Below, in pieces: positions 16,717 to 26,482 of a stretch of 62,023 bases of DNA. The position numbers were made by a program, and so were the translations under genes. Numbering within the stretch: the first letter of the stretch is position 1; every line of letters begins with the position of its first letter. The notes beneath the pieces were generated by a model. That model ran no database searches. It worked only from the letters and a program-made list of their open reading frames with translations, and was not told the DNA's origin. The DNA is from Lachnospiraceae bacterium UBA938 (GTDB lineage: Bacteria; Bacillota; Clostridia; Lachnospirales; Lachnospiraceae): NCBI GenBank assembly GCA_002293475.1, contig DBDG01000047.1:11298-73320 (forward strand), given 5' to 3'.

Positions 16717-18588
16717 TTAACGTTTCAGATTAGTTAATTCCTCTAAAAGCGTATCGGACACGGTGATAATCCGGCTGTTGGCCTGGAAACCTCTCTGAGT
16801 GGTGATCATCTCCGTAAATTCGGACGAAAGGTCGACGTTACTCATTTCCAGTACGCCGGAGGTCATATAGCCGCCGCCTTCCTTGATGTCACTGCCGATG
16901 CCGTCAAACTCGCCCGAGTTCATGCTGGCCGAATAGAGGTTGTCGCCCTTTTTTTCCAGTCCGGAGGGATTGGCAAAGGAAGCCGTGGCAACCTGGCCCA
17001 GCAGGCGGCTCTGGCCGTTATCGTAATTGGCATAGATCTTACCGTCGTCCTGTACGATAACCTCGGTCATCTCGCCGATCTTACGGCCGGTCCCCAGCCC
17101 GGCATTGGCTCCTGTTCCGCCGGCCTCCGCACTCAGTGTAGATTTCGCGTCTTTATTGTTCATCAGGGTGGAGCCGAAGTTAATCGTGATGTTCCGGAAA
17201 CTGGATAAGTCTTGCGGTCCGGCACCGAAGCCAAGCGTGATGTCGCCTTGGGTATTGCCGGCGATCCGGGCAAACTGGCCGGTCCCCGGGATATAGTCCA
17301 GAAGCGCGGCATTGGTTACCTCTTTCTCGGTAATGGTCATCATGCCGGTTCCGTCTATCGTAAAGGAACGGGCGCTTGCCAGTACTTCCGCCGGCATGCC
17401 GTAAAGGGCCGAAAGAGTGGCTATATCCAGCTCATCGCCGTCGGCATTAGTAAATACGATGTTCGCCGGATCCGAATCATCATATTCATAAGCGGAAGCC
17501 GTCGACAGCTCCGAACCATCGCTCATGGTGAGCTCGGTGATATCAGTGCCGTCCGGAAGCCGGGTGATAACCGGCGCGGTCGTCCCGGCCTTGGTTACCG
17601 ACAGGTTCCCACCCGCATCCACGGAAACCGTGTCACCGGCGGCGACGTCGAGAGTGGCGCCGTATAGGGCCTGAAGATTGGCCACGCTCGGTGCACCTGC
17701 CGTTGTTCCCATTATATAATCGGTGCCGACGGCGGCGTCAGTCCAATTGGCAGTACCGTTGCTCAGGGTGATCGTAGTCGCACTGATGTTGTTGTTCAGC
17801 AGGTAGGCATTGTCGGTTTTAATGGTCTGCGTGCTGCCGAAAGAGATCTGCTGCAGCTTGGCCGCACCGATCGACTCGCCGGCGTCATCCAAGATGTCAT
17901 CCAGCTGTACGTAGAACTGGCCGGCATCGCCGTCGATGACGTGCGCACTCAGCCTAGCGGTATAGGAATATCCCAGTTCGTCATAAAAGCCAAGGTTTAT
18001 GAGCTTGCCGCCGGAAGACCTGATATCGGAATCATTTTTATCGGTGATACCGGTTACCGTAGCCAAGGTTGTAGCCTCCGCCTGATAATTCATAAATTCA
18101 GGAGCCATGACCTTAAGCGGAACCACGGTATCCTGTTTGATATCGCCGGTGGTCGGGTCGGTCACCCAGCCCATGACGTTATAGCCGGTACTGGTCATGG
18201 CCAGATTGCCCTCGCCGTCCACATAGAAGGAACCAGCCCTGGTAAAGAAGTTTTCCTGGCCGTTATTGACGATGAAAAATGAATCGCCGGTAATCGAAAG
18301 GTCAAAAGGGAGGTTGGTCGTCTGGGTCGCGCCCTGGCTGCTGATATTGGTGTTGATGGCTCCGACCTTGACGCCGAGACCGATCTGGCCGGCATTGGTA
18401 CCGCCGACGCCGGTGGCGGCACTGGCACCGGAAGCTCTCTTGGTGGTCTGGTACATCAGTTCGTTAAAGGTAATTGACTGGGACTTATATGCAGTTGTAT
18501 TAACGTTGGCGATGTTGTTACCGATAACATCCATCTTGGTCTGGTGGGTCTTAAGACCGGCTACACCAGAATATAATGATCTCATCAT
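16717..18588 (-). CDS. flgE: FlgE, flagellar hook protein
   Basis: A 623-residue hook protein. The N-terminal rod motif (SLYSGVAGLKTHQTKMDVIG, then NNIANVNTTAYK) and the C-terminal helix (SSEFTEMITTQRGFQANSR) are typical. The centre, about residues 200-480, is a long variable insert (D2/D3-like) that makes it larger than the Salmonella hook protein. It starts at ATGATG behind AAGGAGG. Two stem-loops follow the stop, which may favour hook messenger over downstream genes. Confidence 0.95.
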   Translation of the reverse strand: MMRSLYSGVAGLKTHQTKMDVIGNNIANVNTTAYKSQSITFNELMYQTTKRASGASAATGVGGTNAGQIGLGVKVGAINTNISSQGATQTTNLPFDLSITGDSFFIVNNGQENFFTRAGSFYVDGEGNLAMTSTGYNVMGWVTDPTTGDIKQDTVVPLKVMAPEFMNYQAEATTLATVTGITDKNDSDIRSSGGKLINLGFYDELGYSYTARLSAHVIDGDAGQFYVQLDDILDDAGESIGAAKLQQISFGSTQTIKTDNAYLLNNNISATTITLSNGTANWTDAAVGTDYIMGTTAGAPSVANLQALYGATLDVAAGDTVSVDAGGNLSVTKAGTTAPVITRLPDGTDITELTMSDGSELSTASAYEYDDSDPANIVFTNADGDELDIATLSALYGMPAEVLASARSFTIDGTGMMTITEKEVTNAALLDYIPGTGQFARIAGNTQGDITLGFGAGPQDLSSFRNITINFGSTLMNNKDAKSTLSAEAGGTGANAGLGTGRKIGEMTEVIVQDDGKIYANYDNGQSRLLGQVATASFANPSGLEKKGDNLYSASMNSGEFDGIGSDIKEGGGYMTSGVLEMSNVDLSSEFTEMITTQRGFQANSRIITVSDTLLEELTNLKR

Positions 18589-18668
18589 AATGAAATGACC
18601 TCCTTGCAGGTATTTGCCGTAGTCTGTTCCTTCTGTCAGTCAGGAACTTTTGCCTCCAAATGGTCCGG

Positions 18669-19064
18669 CTATATGATTACGGCTCCGTCTATATTGGTAA
18701 AAATATTTTCGTAGGCGTCTTGCTGATTCATGGCCGTCACTACCGTATTATTGGGTATGTTGACGATAAATGCCATCTGATCTACAATCACCAGTGATTC
18801 TTTGATTCCTTTTTCTCCGGCTTTCGCAGTGCCCTCGTTCAAACGTTCGATCTGACTGTCTGATAGGGTAATATTCCGATCTGCCAGGCGTCCTATTGCA
18901 TGTTTGGAGAATCTGACCTCTTCATGATTCTTAGCCTGTCTGTTTAATATCTCCTGGAAGGACGTGCCGTCCGTCGTTTTGACCGCGGCTCCCGGTTTTG
19001 TTTGCGTGAGGTATTGGTCTTGTAACTGCTCAATGGAAAGGAATTGATTATTCTGTAGCTTCAT
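18669..19064 (-). CDS. TIGR02530-type flagellar operon protein
   Basis: A 131-residue protein that I recognise as the conserved flagellar operon family TIGR02530. The core is FSKHAIGRLADRNITLSD, then a helix and VIVDQMAFIVNIPNNTVVTAMN. The exact function is not established; genes of this family sit between flgD and flgE in many Gram-positive flagellar operons, as here. It has no signal peptide or membrane segment and is expected to be cytoplasmic. Confidence 0.85.
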   Translation of the reverse strand: MKLQNNQFLSIEQLQDQYLTQTKPGAAVKTTDGTSFQEILNRQAKNHEEVRFSKHAIGRLADRNITLSDSQIERLNEGTAKAGEKGIKESLVIVDQMAFIVNIPNNTVVTAMNQQDAYENIFTNIDGAVII

Positions 19065-19118
19065 CCGCTTCTCCTCCTTGAGATATATGCCTCCGGTATC
19101 AGACCGCTTCCCGCCATG

Positions 19119-19964
19119 TTATGCGGTTATTGCCGCTGCTGCTTCCTCCTTCAGGACTTCGATCTGCGCTGCCAGCTCGGTCAGTTTCTCTCTTAATGAC
19201 TGGGGTATCAAGGCTTGCTGATCCTCCGTCATCTTACTGAACATGGTATTCAGCTCACTGACTTTTTCCTCGTCGTCTAAGGTAAGTTCATCGGCACTGG
19301 GCATATCTTCGACATCCTTTTTAAAGTTAAGGATCGCCATCCGGTCTACATATTCCTGAAGCTTGGGTATCAGTTCCGTAGGTATCATGGATTGCTGATA
19401 TTTGGTCATGTTGTTAAAGCCTTCCCGCAGGTTCTCCACCACATCCGCATCGCTCAGGGTGAGATCGTCGACGCTTGGCATCGCTTCCATCGCATCCACA
19501 AAGGCTGTTGCCAGTTCCACGGCTGTCGAATACTGCGCACTCTTGGTGGCATAGATGTCGCTGGCGGAATAGAGGGCACCGTCTACGGATACCATGGCTT
19601 TATTGTTTTCATATACCACATATTCCACGACACCTTCAATCTCCTGGACCTCGCCGGTCGATAAGGTGGTTCTGATGACAACCTCCTGCCCTACATAGGA
19701 TGACGCTCTAGAAAGCTCCATCGATGCGCTCATGTTCTGCATCTGCTCCAATTCGGAAAATGTCGCGTACTGGGAAATATATTCCGTATTTGAAGTGGGT
19801 TCCAGCGGATCCTGATACTTCATCTGGGCTACCAGAAGCTGCAGGAAGGCATCCTTATCCATGACATCGCCGGCCTTATTCGCACTGGAGGCTGATGCCG
19901 CGCTGGCGGTTTCCACTAATGAACCTTCTTTTATCGCCGCGCCTAATCCATCTACTAATGCCAT
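19119..19964 (-). CDS. flgD: FlgD hook-cap protein with two C-terminal helical repeats
   Basis: A 281-residue hook-assembly scaffold. The conserved N-terminal half has MDKDAFLQLLVAQMKYQDPL and YISQYATFSELEQMQNMS, followed by a small beta region (about 90-140). Instead of the usual compact C-terminus, residues 162-212 and 221-271 are two similar modules (MPSxDxLTLxD, then MTxxQQxxIPxxLxxKL). These resemble three-helix repeats found in Gram-positive surface proteins. Function as hook cap is clear; the role of the repeats is unknown. Confidence 0.9.
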   Translation of the reverse strand: MALVDGLGAAIKEGSLVETASAASASSANKAGDVMDKDAFLQLLVAQMKYQDPLEPTSNTEYISQYATFSELEQMQNMSASMELSRASSYVGQEVVIRTTLSTGEVQEIEGVVEYVVYENNKAMVSVDGALYSASDIYATKSAQYSTAVELATAFVDAMEAMPSVDDLTLSDADVVENLREGFNNMTKYQQSMIPTELIPKLQEYVDRMAILNFKKDVEDMPSADELTLDDEEKVSELNTMFSKMTEDQQALIPQSLREKLTELAAQIEVLKEEAAAAITA

Positions 19965-20059
19965 ACTGTACTCCTTTCTGTTTTGTGAATTGAATTGCTT
20001 GGTGACTTAAATTATGTTGTGATCTTAATTGATTTGTGACTTGAATTATGTTGTACTTT

Positions 20060-20144
20060 GAACTGTTCTGTTACTTGAACTGTTCTGTTACTTGAACTGT
20101 TCTGTTACTTGATCTGTTCTGTTACTTGATCTGTTTTATTGCTT
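20060..20144. repeat. 17-bp tandem repeat, five units, between fliK and flgD
   Basis: Five head-to-tail units of GAACTGTTCTGTTACTT, with the last two diverging (GATCTG start). A looser AATTATGTTGTGA repeat lies just left of it (about 19985-20055). The 200-base fliK-flgD gap is almost wholly repetitive. No hairpin terminator is seen. Confidence 0.93.
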
Positions 20145-20165
20145 TGGTGTTTTACGTGATGCCGG

Positions 20166-21674
20166 TCAGGCGGTAAAATCTACCGTGCCGCCGTTTTCCA
20201 TCATGATCTCCGTCGCCAGCTGTTCGGCTTCGGTCATGTCATCGGGCAGTTCTTCGAGGTCAAGGCCGTTCAGATTGATCCGGCGGGCTCTTTTCCGGTC
20301 GGGCTGATAGCCTCCGTCGTTTCCTTCCCGTCCCTGCCAGAGATTGCTTTCAAATGACTGGCTCTGTACGTTGACTTCCACGGCTTCCACTTTGATGCCC
20401 TGATTCCGCATGTTTTCTTTCAGCTCCACGAGCTGGCTTTCCAGAGCCGCTTTCACGACGTCGTTCTGGGCGGTAAACTGGGCGGTGATAACGCCTTCTT
20501 TTGACGCAATCTGAACATTGATGGTTCCGAGACTGGCCGGGTGGAGCTGCATTTCCAGCTGAGTCATCTCCGGCTTAAGCTGTATCCTCATGACATCCAT
20601 TATCTGTCTCATGATCTGCTCGGTATCCGGGACTTCCGCGACCGGTATGGCTTCCGTAAATACTTCGGTCGTCTGGCTACGGTTCTGTAGCAGCGTCTCC
20701 AGAAGGGAATTTCTTCCGGCCATTTCCTGTTCAGTGCTGTTCTCAGAGCCTTTTTGCTGGTTCCCGGTGCTCTGTTCCCCCGTGCTCTGGGCGGCGGCTG
20801 ATTCCGTCGGTATCGCCGTAACCTCCTTTGTTGCTTGGAGATTGCCTTTCTCGTCCGCCTTGGCGGTGATTTCGGTTATCTCCCCGTTCTTTTCGATGAC
20901 GATGGTAATTTCTTGGTCGCTTTCTCCGCCCTGCTCTGGTATCATATTGTCCTGAGCCGGTGCTGCTGCTGCATCCATTTCTTCTCCGGCAGTCAAGGTT
21001 CCTTCCTCAGGGACTTCCGCCGCTGCCGCTGCCGCCTGGTCGGCTGCCTGCTTAAGGGCTGCCTGTAAAGCTTCCGGGGGCAATCCGGTCTCTTCCTGCA
21101 ACTGTCCGGCGATGGCGTCGATCTGATCTATCAGTTTGCTTACTGTCCCGTACAGCTGTTCATCTGTCACCAATGCCGAAGCGTCCTCGCCGCTGATCCC
21201 TAACAGCAGTGCCGTCAGGTTCTGCGGGTTAAGCAGGTCGGCCGGCATCAAGCCTAGGGCTTCCATGGCGGCTATCACTTCTTCTTCAGAGATATTCAGC
21301 TCTTCCGCTATGGCTGTAATCGCTTCCTTGCCGGCGGCTTCGGCTTCATTCAGGATATTTTCTTCCGCCGTACCGTCAATCTGTCCGTCCTGACTGTCAA
21401 CCGCTTCGCCCGGCGGCTTTTCTTGCAGTTTTTCTTCCGCTGCTGCCGCTTCTTGCGGTTTAATCTCTCTGGCCGGCCGGGACTGCCTGGTGATGTTCGG
21501 GCTTTTATCGGCTGCCTCGGCATGATTCTCCGACATGCCTTCGGCGGCTTTGCTCATGGCTTGGCCGAACCCGCCGACATCACTCCCGGAAACGGCTGTG
21601 TTCCGCTGCCGTACAAAGTTCATGATCGGACTGTTAATTACCGCATTGCCATCTCTCACAGATGTGCTTGTCAT
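20166..21674 (-). CDS. fliK: FliK, hook-length control protein
   Basis: A 502-residue FliK. The long N-terminal part is low-complexity (Ala, Glu, Gln, Ser), as expected for the molecular ruler. The C-terminal Flg_hook domain (about 360-450) has TQLEMQLHPASLGTINVQI and AQFTAQNDVVKAALESQL. It is exported and triggers the FlhB switch when the hook is complete. I prefer the ATG at 21674 because AGGAGG is too close to the ATG at 21680. Confidence 0.92.
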   Translation of the reverse strand: MTSTSVRDGNAVINSPIMNFVRQRNTAVSGSDVGGFGQAMSKAAEGMSENHAEAADKSPNITRQSRPAREIKPQEAAAAEEKLQEKPPGEAVDSQDGQIDGTAEENILNEAEAAGKEAITAIAEELNISEEEVIAAMEALGLMPADLLNPQNLTALLLGISGEDASALVTDEQLYGTVSKLIDQIDAIAGQLQEETGLPPEALQAALKQAADQAAAAAAEVPEEGTLTAGEEMDAAAAPAQDNMIPEQGGESDQEITIVIEKNGEITEITAKADEKGNLQATKEVTAIPTESAAAQSTGEQSTGNQQKGSENSTEQEMAGRNSLLETLLQNRSQTTEVFTEAIPVAEVPDTEQIMRQIMDVMRIQLKPEMTQLEMQLHPASLGTINVQIASKEGVITAQFTAQNDVVKAALESQLVELKENMRNQGIKVEAVEVNVQSQSFESNLWQGREGNDGGYQPDRKRARRINLNGLDLEELPDDMTEAEQLATEIMMENGGTVDFTA

Positions 21675-21802
21675 TTCCATTCCTCCTTTCTTAAATTATC
21701 AAGGTCCAAAGGTGTGAAGGTAGTCTAAGGCGTCAAAGAACGCTGCCACAAAATAGCTAAGTCACGCCTCATGCATATATATCGGCAAAAACTTAGGATA
21801 AC

Positions 21803-22681
21803 TTAAGACTCGGGATCCATAAGTTTTGTAATCATCGCGGCGATCTCGGGATCCATTGCCCCTAGTATCTGTCCCCGGCTGTCGGCGGCCATGATATCTA
21901 GGATCCGGGCCGCCAGATCCAGATTATCCGTCATCGCTTCAAAGATCGCCGCGGCTTCCTTCGGCTTCATCTCCGAATATGCCTGGGCATAATCCTGGAC
22001 CTCCTGGGTTTCCTCCACCTGCTGGGTCACCTGTCGGTACAGGTACTCGGCGGTAGCAGGGTCAATCCCCTCGTAGTATTTCTGGTATTCTTCCGCGCCC
22101 GGCCCCTTTTCCGCATATACCACTTCTTCGTAAAACTCCGTCTTGATGCGCTGGAACTCTACCTGACGGTCTTCAAACTCTTTCAGCCGGCTGACTTCCG
22201 CCCTCAGCTGCTCCAGCTCTTCGGAACTGCCGGTCTCAGCCGACTGCGCACGCTCCAGCTCCAGTTCCAGTTCCTTGATATAGTCCACTGCTTCACGCAG
22301 GTTGTCGTAACCGCCGTAAGCTTCCTGTTCCGCTTCATCCACCACCAGCTCCGTGCCGGAAGGAAGGAGCTTATTGAGGATAGGTACATCCTTGAGGATC
22401 GGTGTCAGCACGCCCGAACCGAAGCCGCCGACATCCAGCTTGATCAGCAGGCATAAGATAGCGACCCATACAAGGACGATGACAAGGGTCACGAAAAAAA
22501 CCGAAACATTGTTGGTATCCGAGTCGACATCCAGGGATTTTTCCTGCTTGGCAATCTCTTTGGCCCGTGCCTTGGCTTCTTTTTTCTGCTGCTTCTGATC
22601 GCTTTTAAGTTTCTTGCGCTCTTCGGCCAGTCTTTTCTGTTCGGCTATTTCATCAAAATCAGTCAGATCTTCCTTGGGCAT
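21803..22681 (-). CDS. YlxF/MotE-like flagellar operon membrane protein
   Basis: A 292-residue protein: a charged N-terminus, one transmembrane segment (about 56-80, VSVFFVTLVIVLVWVAILCL), a long coiled coil (about 120-190) and a C-terminal MgtE-N-like module (KPKEAAAIFEAMTDNLDLAA, then AADSRGQILGAMDPEIAAMI). This matches the YlxF/MotE family encoded between fliJ and fliK. MotE-type proteins act at the stator/MotC level in some bacteria; the precise role here is inferred from family and position. Confidence 0.82.
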   Translation of the reverse strand: MPKEDLTDFDEIAEQKRLAEERKKLKSDQKQQKKEAKARAKEIAKQEKSLDVDSDTNNVSVFFVTLVIVLVWVAILCLLIKLDVGGFGSGVLTPILKDVPILNKLLPSGTELVVDEAEQEAYGGYDNLREAVDYIKELELELERAQSAETGSSEELEQLRAEVSRLKEFEDRQVEFQRIKTEFYEEVVYAEKGPGAEEYQKYYEGIDPATAEYLYRQVTQQVEETQEVQDYAQAYSEMKPKEAAAIFEAMTDNLDLAARILDIMAADSRGQILGAMDPEIAAMITKLMDPES

Positions 22682-22705
22682 TTCTTCACCTCTTTGTTAT
22701 GGGGG

Positions 22706-23152
22706 CTATTTGGCTTTCCGGCCATGGACGTAACTGGTAAGTTCGTCTATTTCTTTTGATTCCCTGGCGTTTTCCTCGCGGATAAAGTCTTCGAAGGCCT
22801 TTTCGCGCAGGCGTTCATAAGTTTTGCGTTCCTGCATGGCATCCTGCAGACGGAGACGGGCTTCTTCCAGCATGTCTTCTGCCCTTTTGACCCAGACCTG
22901 CTGATTGGCAATGTATTCATCCATTTTCAGGATGGCCTCTTTGTTGTCCAGGATGTCTTGGACGTAGAGCTTGTCTTCCCGGAGATGCCGGCCTTCTTCT
23001 TCATAATGTTCTTTTCGCTGATACAGGGCGTCCAGCTTGGCTTCTTCTTCGTCAAGGCGGCGCCTGGCCTGGGCAAACTCCATCTTAGCCTGGTCTTCCA
23101 GCTTGGCTTTGATATTCAGGATACTCTGCATTCTATAGTTAAACCTTGCCAT
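22706..23152 (-). CDS. fliJ: FliJ, flagellar export ATPase stalk/chaperone
   Basis: A 148-residue, almost entirely coiled-coil protein (FNYRMQSILNIKAKLEDQAK, then many Glu/Arg/Lys heptads). FliJ inserts into the FliI hexamer like a rotary stalk and contacts FlhA. It lies two bases after the fliI stop, so the two are probably coupled. Length matches Gram-positive FliJ. Confidence 0.9.
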   Translation of the reverse strand: MARFNYRMQSILNIKAKLEDQAKMEFAQARRRLDEEEAKLDALYQRKEHYEEEGRHLREDKLYVQDILDNKEAILKMDEYIANQQVWVKRAEDMLEEARLRLQDAMQERKTYERLREKAFEDFIREENARESKEIDELTSYVHGRKAK

Positions 23153-23154
23153 AG

Positions 23155-24471
23155 TCAGTGAAACAGTCCTTCCAGTAATTGAATGGTTTGTTCAAAATCG
23201 ACTTTCTCGTCAACTTCCTGCATTAAAAAGGCATTAACCGCATCTATTTTTTCCACGGCATGGTCGATGTTCTTATTGCTGCCGGCTTTATAGGCACCGA
23301 TGTTGATCAGGTCCTCGGCTTCCATATAGGTGGCCAGGACGTTCTTCAGCTTGCCGGCCAACTGCTTGTGCTCCCGGTCGGCGATCTGGGACATACAACG
23401 GGAAATGCTCTGCAAAACATCAATGGCCGGATAGTGGTTCCGATGGGCTATCTTGCGGCTTAACATGATGTGGCCGTCCAAGATGCTGCGGGCGGTGTCG
23501 GTAATCGGCTCATTAAAATCATCGCCGTCTACCAAGACGGTATAAAGCCCGGTGATGGAACCGACGGCAGAACATCCGGCCCGCTCCAGCAATTTGGGCA
23601 TTTCCGAATATACGCTGGGAGGGTAGCCCCGGGACACCGGCGGTTCTCCGCTGGCCAGCCCGATCTCCCGCTGAGCCATAGAAAAACGGGTCAAGGAATC
23701 CATCATCAGAAGGACATCCTTGCCCTTGTCGCGAAAATATTCCGCTATCGCGGTTGCCGTCTTGGCGGCTTTATTTCTTTCTAGGGCCGGTTTGTCGGAA
23801 GTGGCGACGACAACGACCGATCGCCGCATTCCCTCAGGACCCAGGTCTCTTTCAATAAACTCGCGGACTTCCCGGCCGCGCTCGCCGATCAGAGCAATGA
23901 CGTTGATATCCGCCTTGGTATTACGGGCGAACATGCCCATCAAAGTGGACTTGCCGACGCCCGAACCGGCAAAAATGCCGATCCGCTGGCCTTTTCCTAC
24001 GGTCAGCAGGCCGTCTACCGCTTTGACACCTAAAGGCAGCACGTCGTCAATGATCTTGCGGCTCATCGGATCAGGCGGCGGCGCCTCAACGGAATACTTC
24101 GTGCCGGACGGCAACTGACCGTCAACCAGCCTTCCTAGGCCGTCAAGGGTCTGACCCAGTAAGCTGTCATCCACATGAACAGTCAGCGGTATACCGGTGT
24201 TTTCCACTAGGCTGCCCTTGCCGATACCCTCGACGACTTCATAAGGCATCAGCAGATTCTTGCCTTCGCGGAAGCCGACCACTTCTGCCATGACCGGGTT
24301 CCCGCTCTCGTTCTGCGGATAGATCATGCAGATATCTCCCAGCTTGGCATCCGGTCCCGCTGATTCAATGGTAAGACCGACTACATTGACCACTTTCCCT
24401 TTTAACCGGAAATAACTTTCTGCTAATGCCTGTTTATATTTTTCAAGATTGATAAATTTTTCTTTTAACAT
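23155..24471 (-). CDS. fliI: FliI, flagellar export ATPase
   Basis: A 438-residue F1-beta-like ATPase. The P-loop GSGVGKST is at about 169-176, with ALIGERGREVREF and the Walker B region LLMMDSLTRFSMAQREI downstream. It powers or regulates substrate loading at the export gate. The order fliH-fliI-fliJ and the full length indicate a functional gene. Confidence 0.96.
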   Translation of the reverse strand: MLKEKFINLEKYKQALAESYFRLKGKVVNVVGLTIESAGPDAKLGDICMIYPQNESGNPVMAEVVGFREGKNLLMPYEVVEGIGKGSLVENTGIPLTVHVDDSLLGQTLDGLGRLVDGQLPSGTKYSVEAPPPDPMSRKIIDDVLPLGVKAVDGLLTVGKGQRIGIFAGSGVGKSTLMGMFARNTKADINVIALIGERGREVREFIERDLGPEGMRRSVVVVATSDKPALERNKAAKTATAIAEYFRDKGKDVLLMMDSLTRFSMAQREIGLASGEPPVSRGYPPSVYSEMPKLLERAGCSAVGSITGLYTVLVDGDDFNEPITDTARSILDGHIMLSRKIAHRNHYPAIDVLQSISRCMSQIADREHKQLAGKLKNVLATYMEAEDLINIGAYKAGSNKNIDHAVEKIDAVNAFLMQEVDEKVDFEQTIQLLEGLFH

Positions 24472-24503
24472 CCGACTCCCCTGGCCATCAGTATTATTCG
24501 GTA

Positions 24504-25355
24504 CTATTTTTCAAAAGATAACAGCCTTAATTTCTGATTGAGTCCCGCCAGCTCGGTGCCGAGACTGATATCAAATACACCGCCGCCGGTTTCGATCATA
24601 CATTCGCCGGGCAAAAGCGTAATATCATTGATAATCTCAACGACCGCCTTTCCCGCCGCGGCATTTTCCCTGATCTCTTCCTTATGGCCGCTGACATATT
24701 CATATTCCTCTTTGGAAACATGAATCAGAAATTGTTTGTTTTCCTCGCTCTTCCGCATCGTATTGGAAATCAGGTGGGAAACTATCGGACCGTACTCCTT
24801 CAGTTCCACATGAAAGATCTGTTCATAGATATCCGCCAGCAGGTCAATAAACTTTGGCTCCAGCTCATCCACCCGGCTGTCATATTCCATCTGTAGCTTC
24901 CGGCGGTCTTCCTGAAGCTTCGCCCGCAGCTTTTCAATCTCAGCCACGCCCTTTTCAAAGCCTTCGGCATAACCCTGGCCCCTGGCTTCTTCCGCGGCAA
25001 CCCGCTTCATCACTTCGATATCCGCCTGGGCAGCTTCCTTCATGGCCTGAATCTCGGCTTCGGCTCTGGCCATCTCTTCTTCAGCTTGCCGCAGCAGTTC
25101 CTGCCGCAATTCTTCCTCCCCGGCGCTACCGGCCTTGATGATATTTTCTTCCTGATCCGCTAAAAGCCCCGCCACTTGTGCCGCCGCCAGCCCGCCGTTA
25201 AAATCATCCTGGAAGCTTTCCGGCTCTTCATCCGGAGACACCGGTGACGCTACACTCCGGCCGTCGTTCTTTTCCGCCAAGCGGCCGTCGGAATCAATTA
25301 TCCTTTTATCGTCCGGATCGATGGTTACGAAATGGGATTTCAACAAATTAGACAA
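24504..25355 (-). CDS. fliH: FliH, export ATPase regulator
   Basis: A FliH/YscL-family protein: a long Glu/Ala-rich coiled coil (about 90-170) followed by the C-terminal FliI-binding domain (FIDLLADIYEQIFHVELKEY and VEIINDITLLPGECMIETGG). An open frame reaches an ATG at 25388, but a TTG at 25355 (SNLLKSHFV follows) has GGAGGTGA upstream and overlaps the fliG stop by eight bases, like motA/motB. I prefer the TTG start, giving 283 residues. It holds FliI at the C-ring. Confidence 0.88.
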   Translation of the reverse strand: MSNLLKSHFVTIDPDDKRIIDSDGRLAEKNDGRSVASPVSPDEEPESFQDDFNGGLAAAQVAGLLADQEENIIKAGSAGEEELRQELLRQAEEEMARAEAEIQAMKEAAQADIEVMKRVAAEEARGQGYAEGFEKGVAEIEKLRAKLQEDRRKLQMEYDSRVDELEPKFIDLLADIYEQIFHVELKEYGPIVSHLISNTMRKSEENKQFLIHVSKEEYEYVSGHKEEIRENAAAGKAVVEIINDITLLPGECMIETGGGVFDISLGTELAGLNQKLRLLSFEK

Positions 25356-26364
25356 TGATCTCGTCACCTCCGCCTCTGGAGATAACAATTTCCGAAGAGT
25401 CTTCCAGTTTTCTTATAATATTAACAATCTTCTGCTGCGCTTCTTCCACATCCTTCATCCGCACCGGTCCCATGAATTCCATGTCTTCTTTGATCATTAC
25501 GGCAAGACGCTTGGACATATTGTTGAAGACAGCCGTCTGCACTTCTTCATTGGAACCTTTAAGCGCAATCGCTAAGTCATTATTGTCCACGTCACGCAAG
25601 ACTCTCTGAATCGCCCTGTCATCCAGCAACAGGATATCCTCGAAGACAAACATCTTCTTCCTGATCTCGTCCGCCAGTTCCGGTTCTTCGATTTCCAAGG
25701 TCTCCATAATATGCTTTTCTGTTCCGCGATCCACGGTATTTAATATCTCGACCACGGCATCGACGCCGCCGATAATGCTGAAATCCTGATTAATCAACGA
25801 TGCCAGCTTAGATTCGAGCACTCTTTCCACCTCTTTGATGACATCCGGACTGGTCCGGTCCATAACAGCAATACGTCTTGCCACATCGGACTGCCGATCC
25901 GGCGGCAGAGCCGATATGATCATCGCCGCCTGGCTGGGTGACAGATAAGAAAGAATCAACGCAATCGTCTGCGGATGCTCATCCTGAATAAAATTAAGGA
26001 GCTGTGAAGCATCGGCTTTCCGAACAAACTCAAAAGGCTTCACTTGAAGGGAGGCCGTCAGCTTGCCGATTACATCCATCGCCTTCTCCTGGCCCAGCGC
26101 CTTCTCCAGTAATTCCTTGGCATAACCGATACCGCCTTCGGCAATATAACGCTGCGCCAGACAGATCTGATAAAACTCATCTAGGATGCCTTCCTTTATC
26201 TGCGGGGTAATACTTCTGGTATTGGCAATTTCCAGCGTCAGTTCTTCGATTTCTTCTTCTTTCAGATGCTTAAATATCGCCGCCGACTTTTCCGGCCCCA
26301 AAGCAATCAGCAAAATAGCCGCTTTCTGGAGCCCGTTTATCCTGTCATCGGAACCTCTTGCCAT
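25348..26364 (-). CDS. fliG: FliG, rotor protein of the motor switch
   Basis: A 338-residue FliG with N, middle and C domains. The EHPQTIALILSYL motif of the middle domain and the C-terminal torque helix with alternating charges (LLLDDRAIQRVLRDVD) are present. FliG links the MS ring to FliM and interacts with MotA. An ATG at 26364 begins the frame. It overlaps fliH. Confidence 0.96.
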   Translation of the reverse strand: MARGSDDRINGLQKAAILLIALGPEKSAAIFKHLKEEEIEELTLEIANTRSITPQIKEGILDEFYQICLAQRYIAEGGIGYAKELLEKALGQEKAMDVIGKLTASLQVKPFEFVRKADASQLLNFIQDEHPQTIALILSYLSPSQAAMIISALPPDRQSDVARRIAVMDRTSPDVIKEVERVLESKLASLINQDFSIIGGVDAVVEILNTVDRGTEKHIMETLEIEEPELADEIRKKMFVFEDILLLDDRAIQRVLRDVDNNDLAIALKGSNEEVQTAVFNNMSKRLAVMIKEDMEFMGPVRMKDVEEAQQKIVNIIRKLEDSSEIVISRGGGDEIIV

Positions 26365-26482
26365 AACACAACATTCCTTCCGTGGCGATGAAAGCCAAGC
26401 TTCATCGCAGTATAGCCATTCGGCTGTTATTATTCTAGTTGTGACACATCATTAATTGCAACCTGTCTGCACTAAGGTCTTG

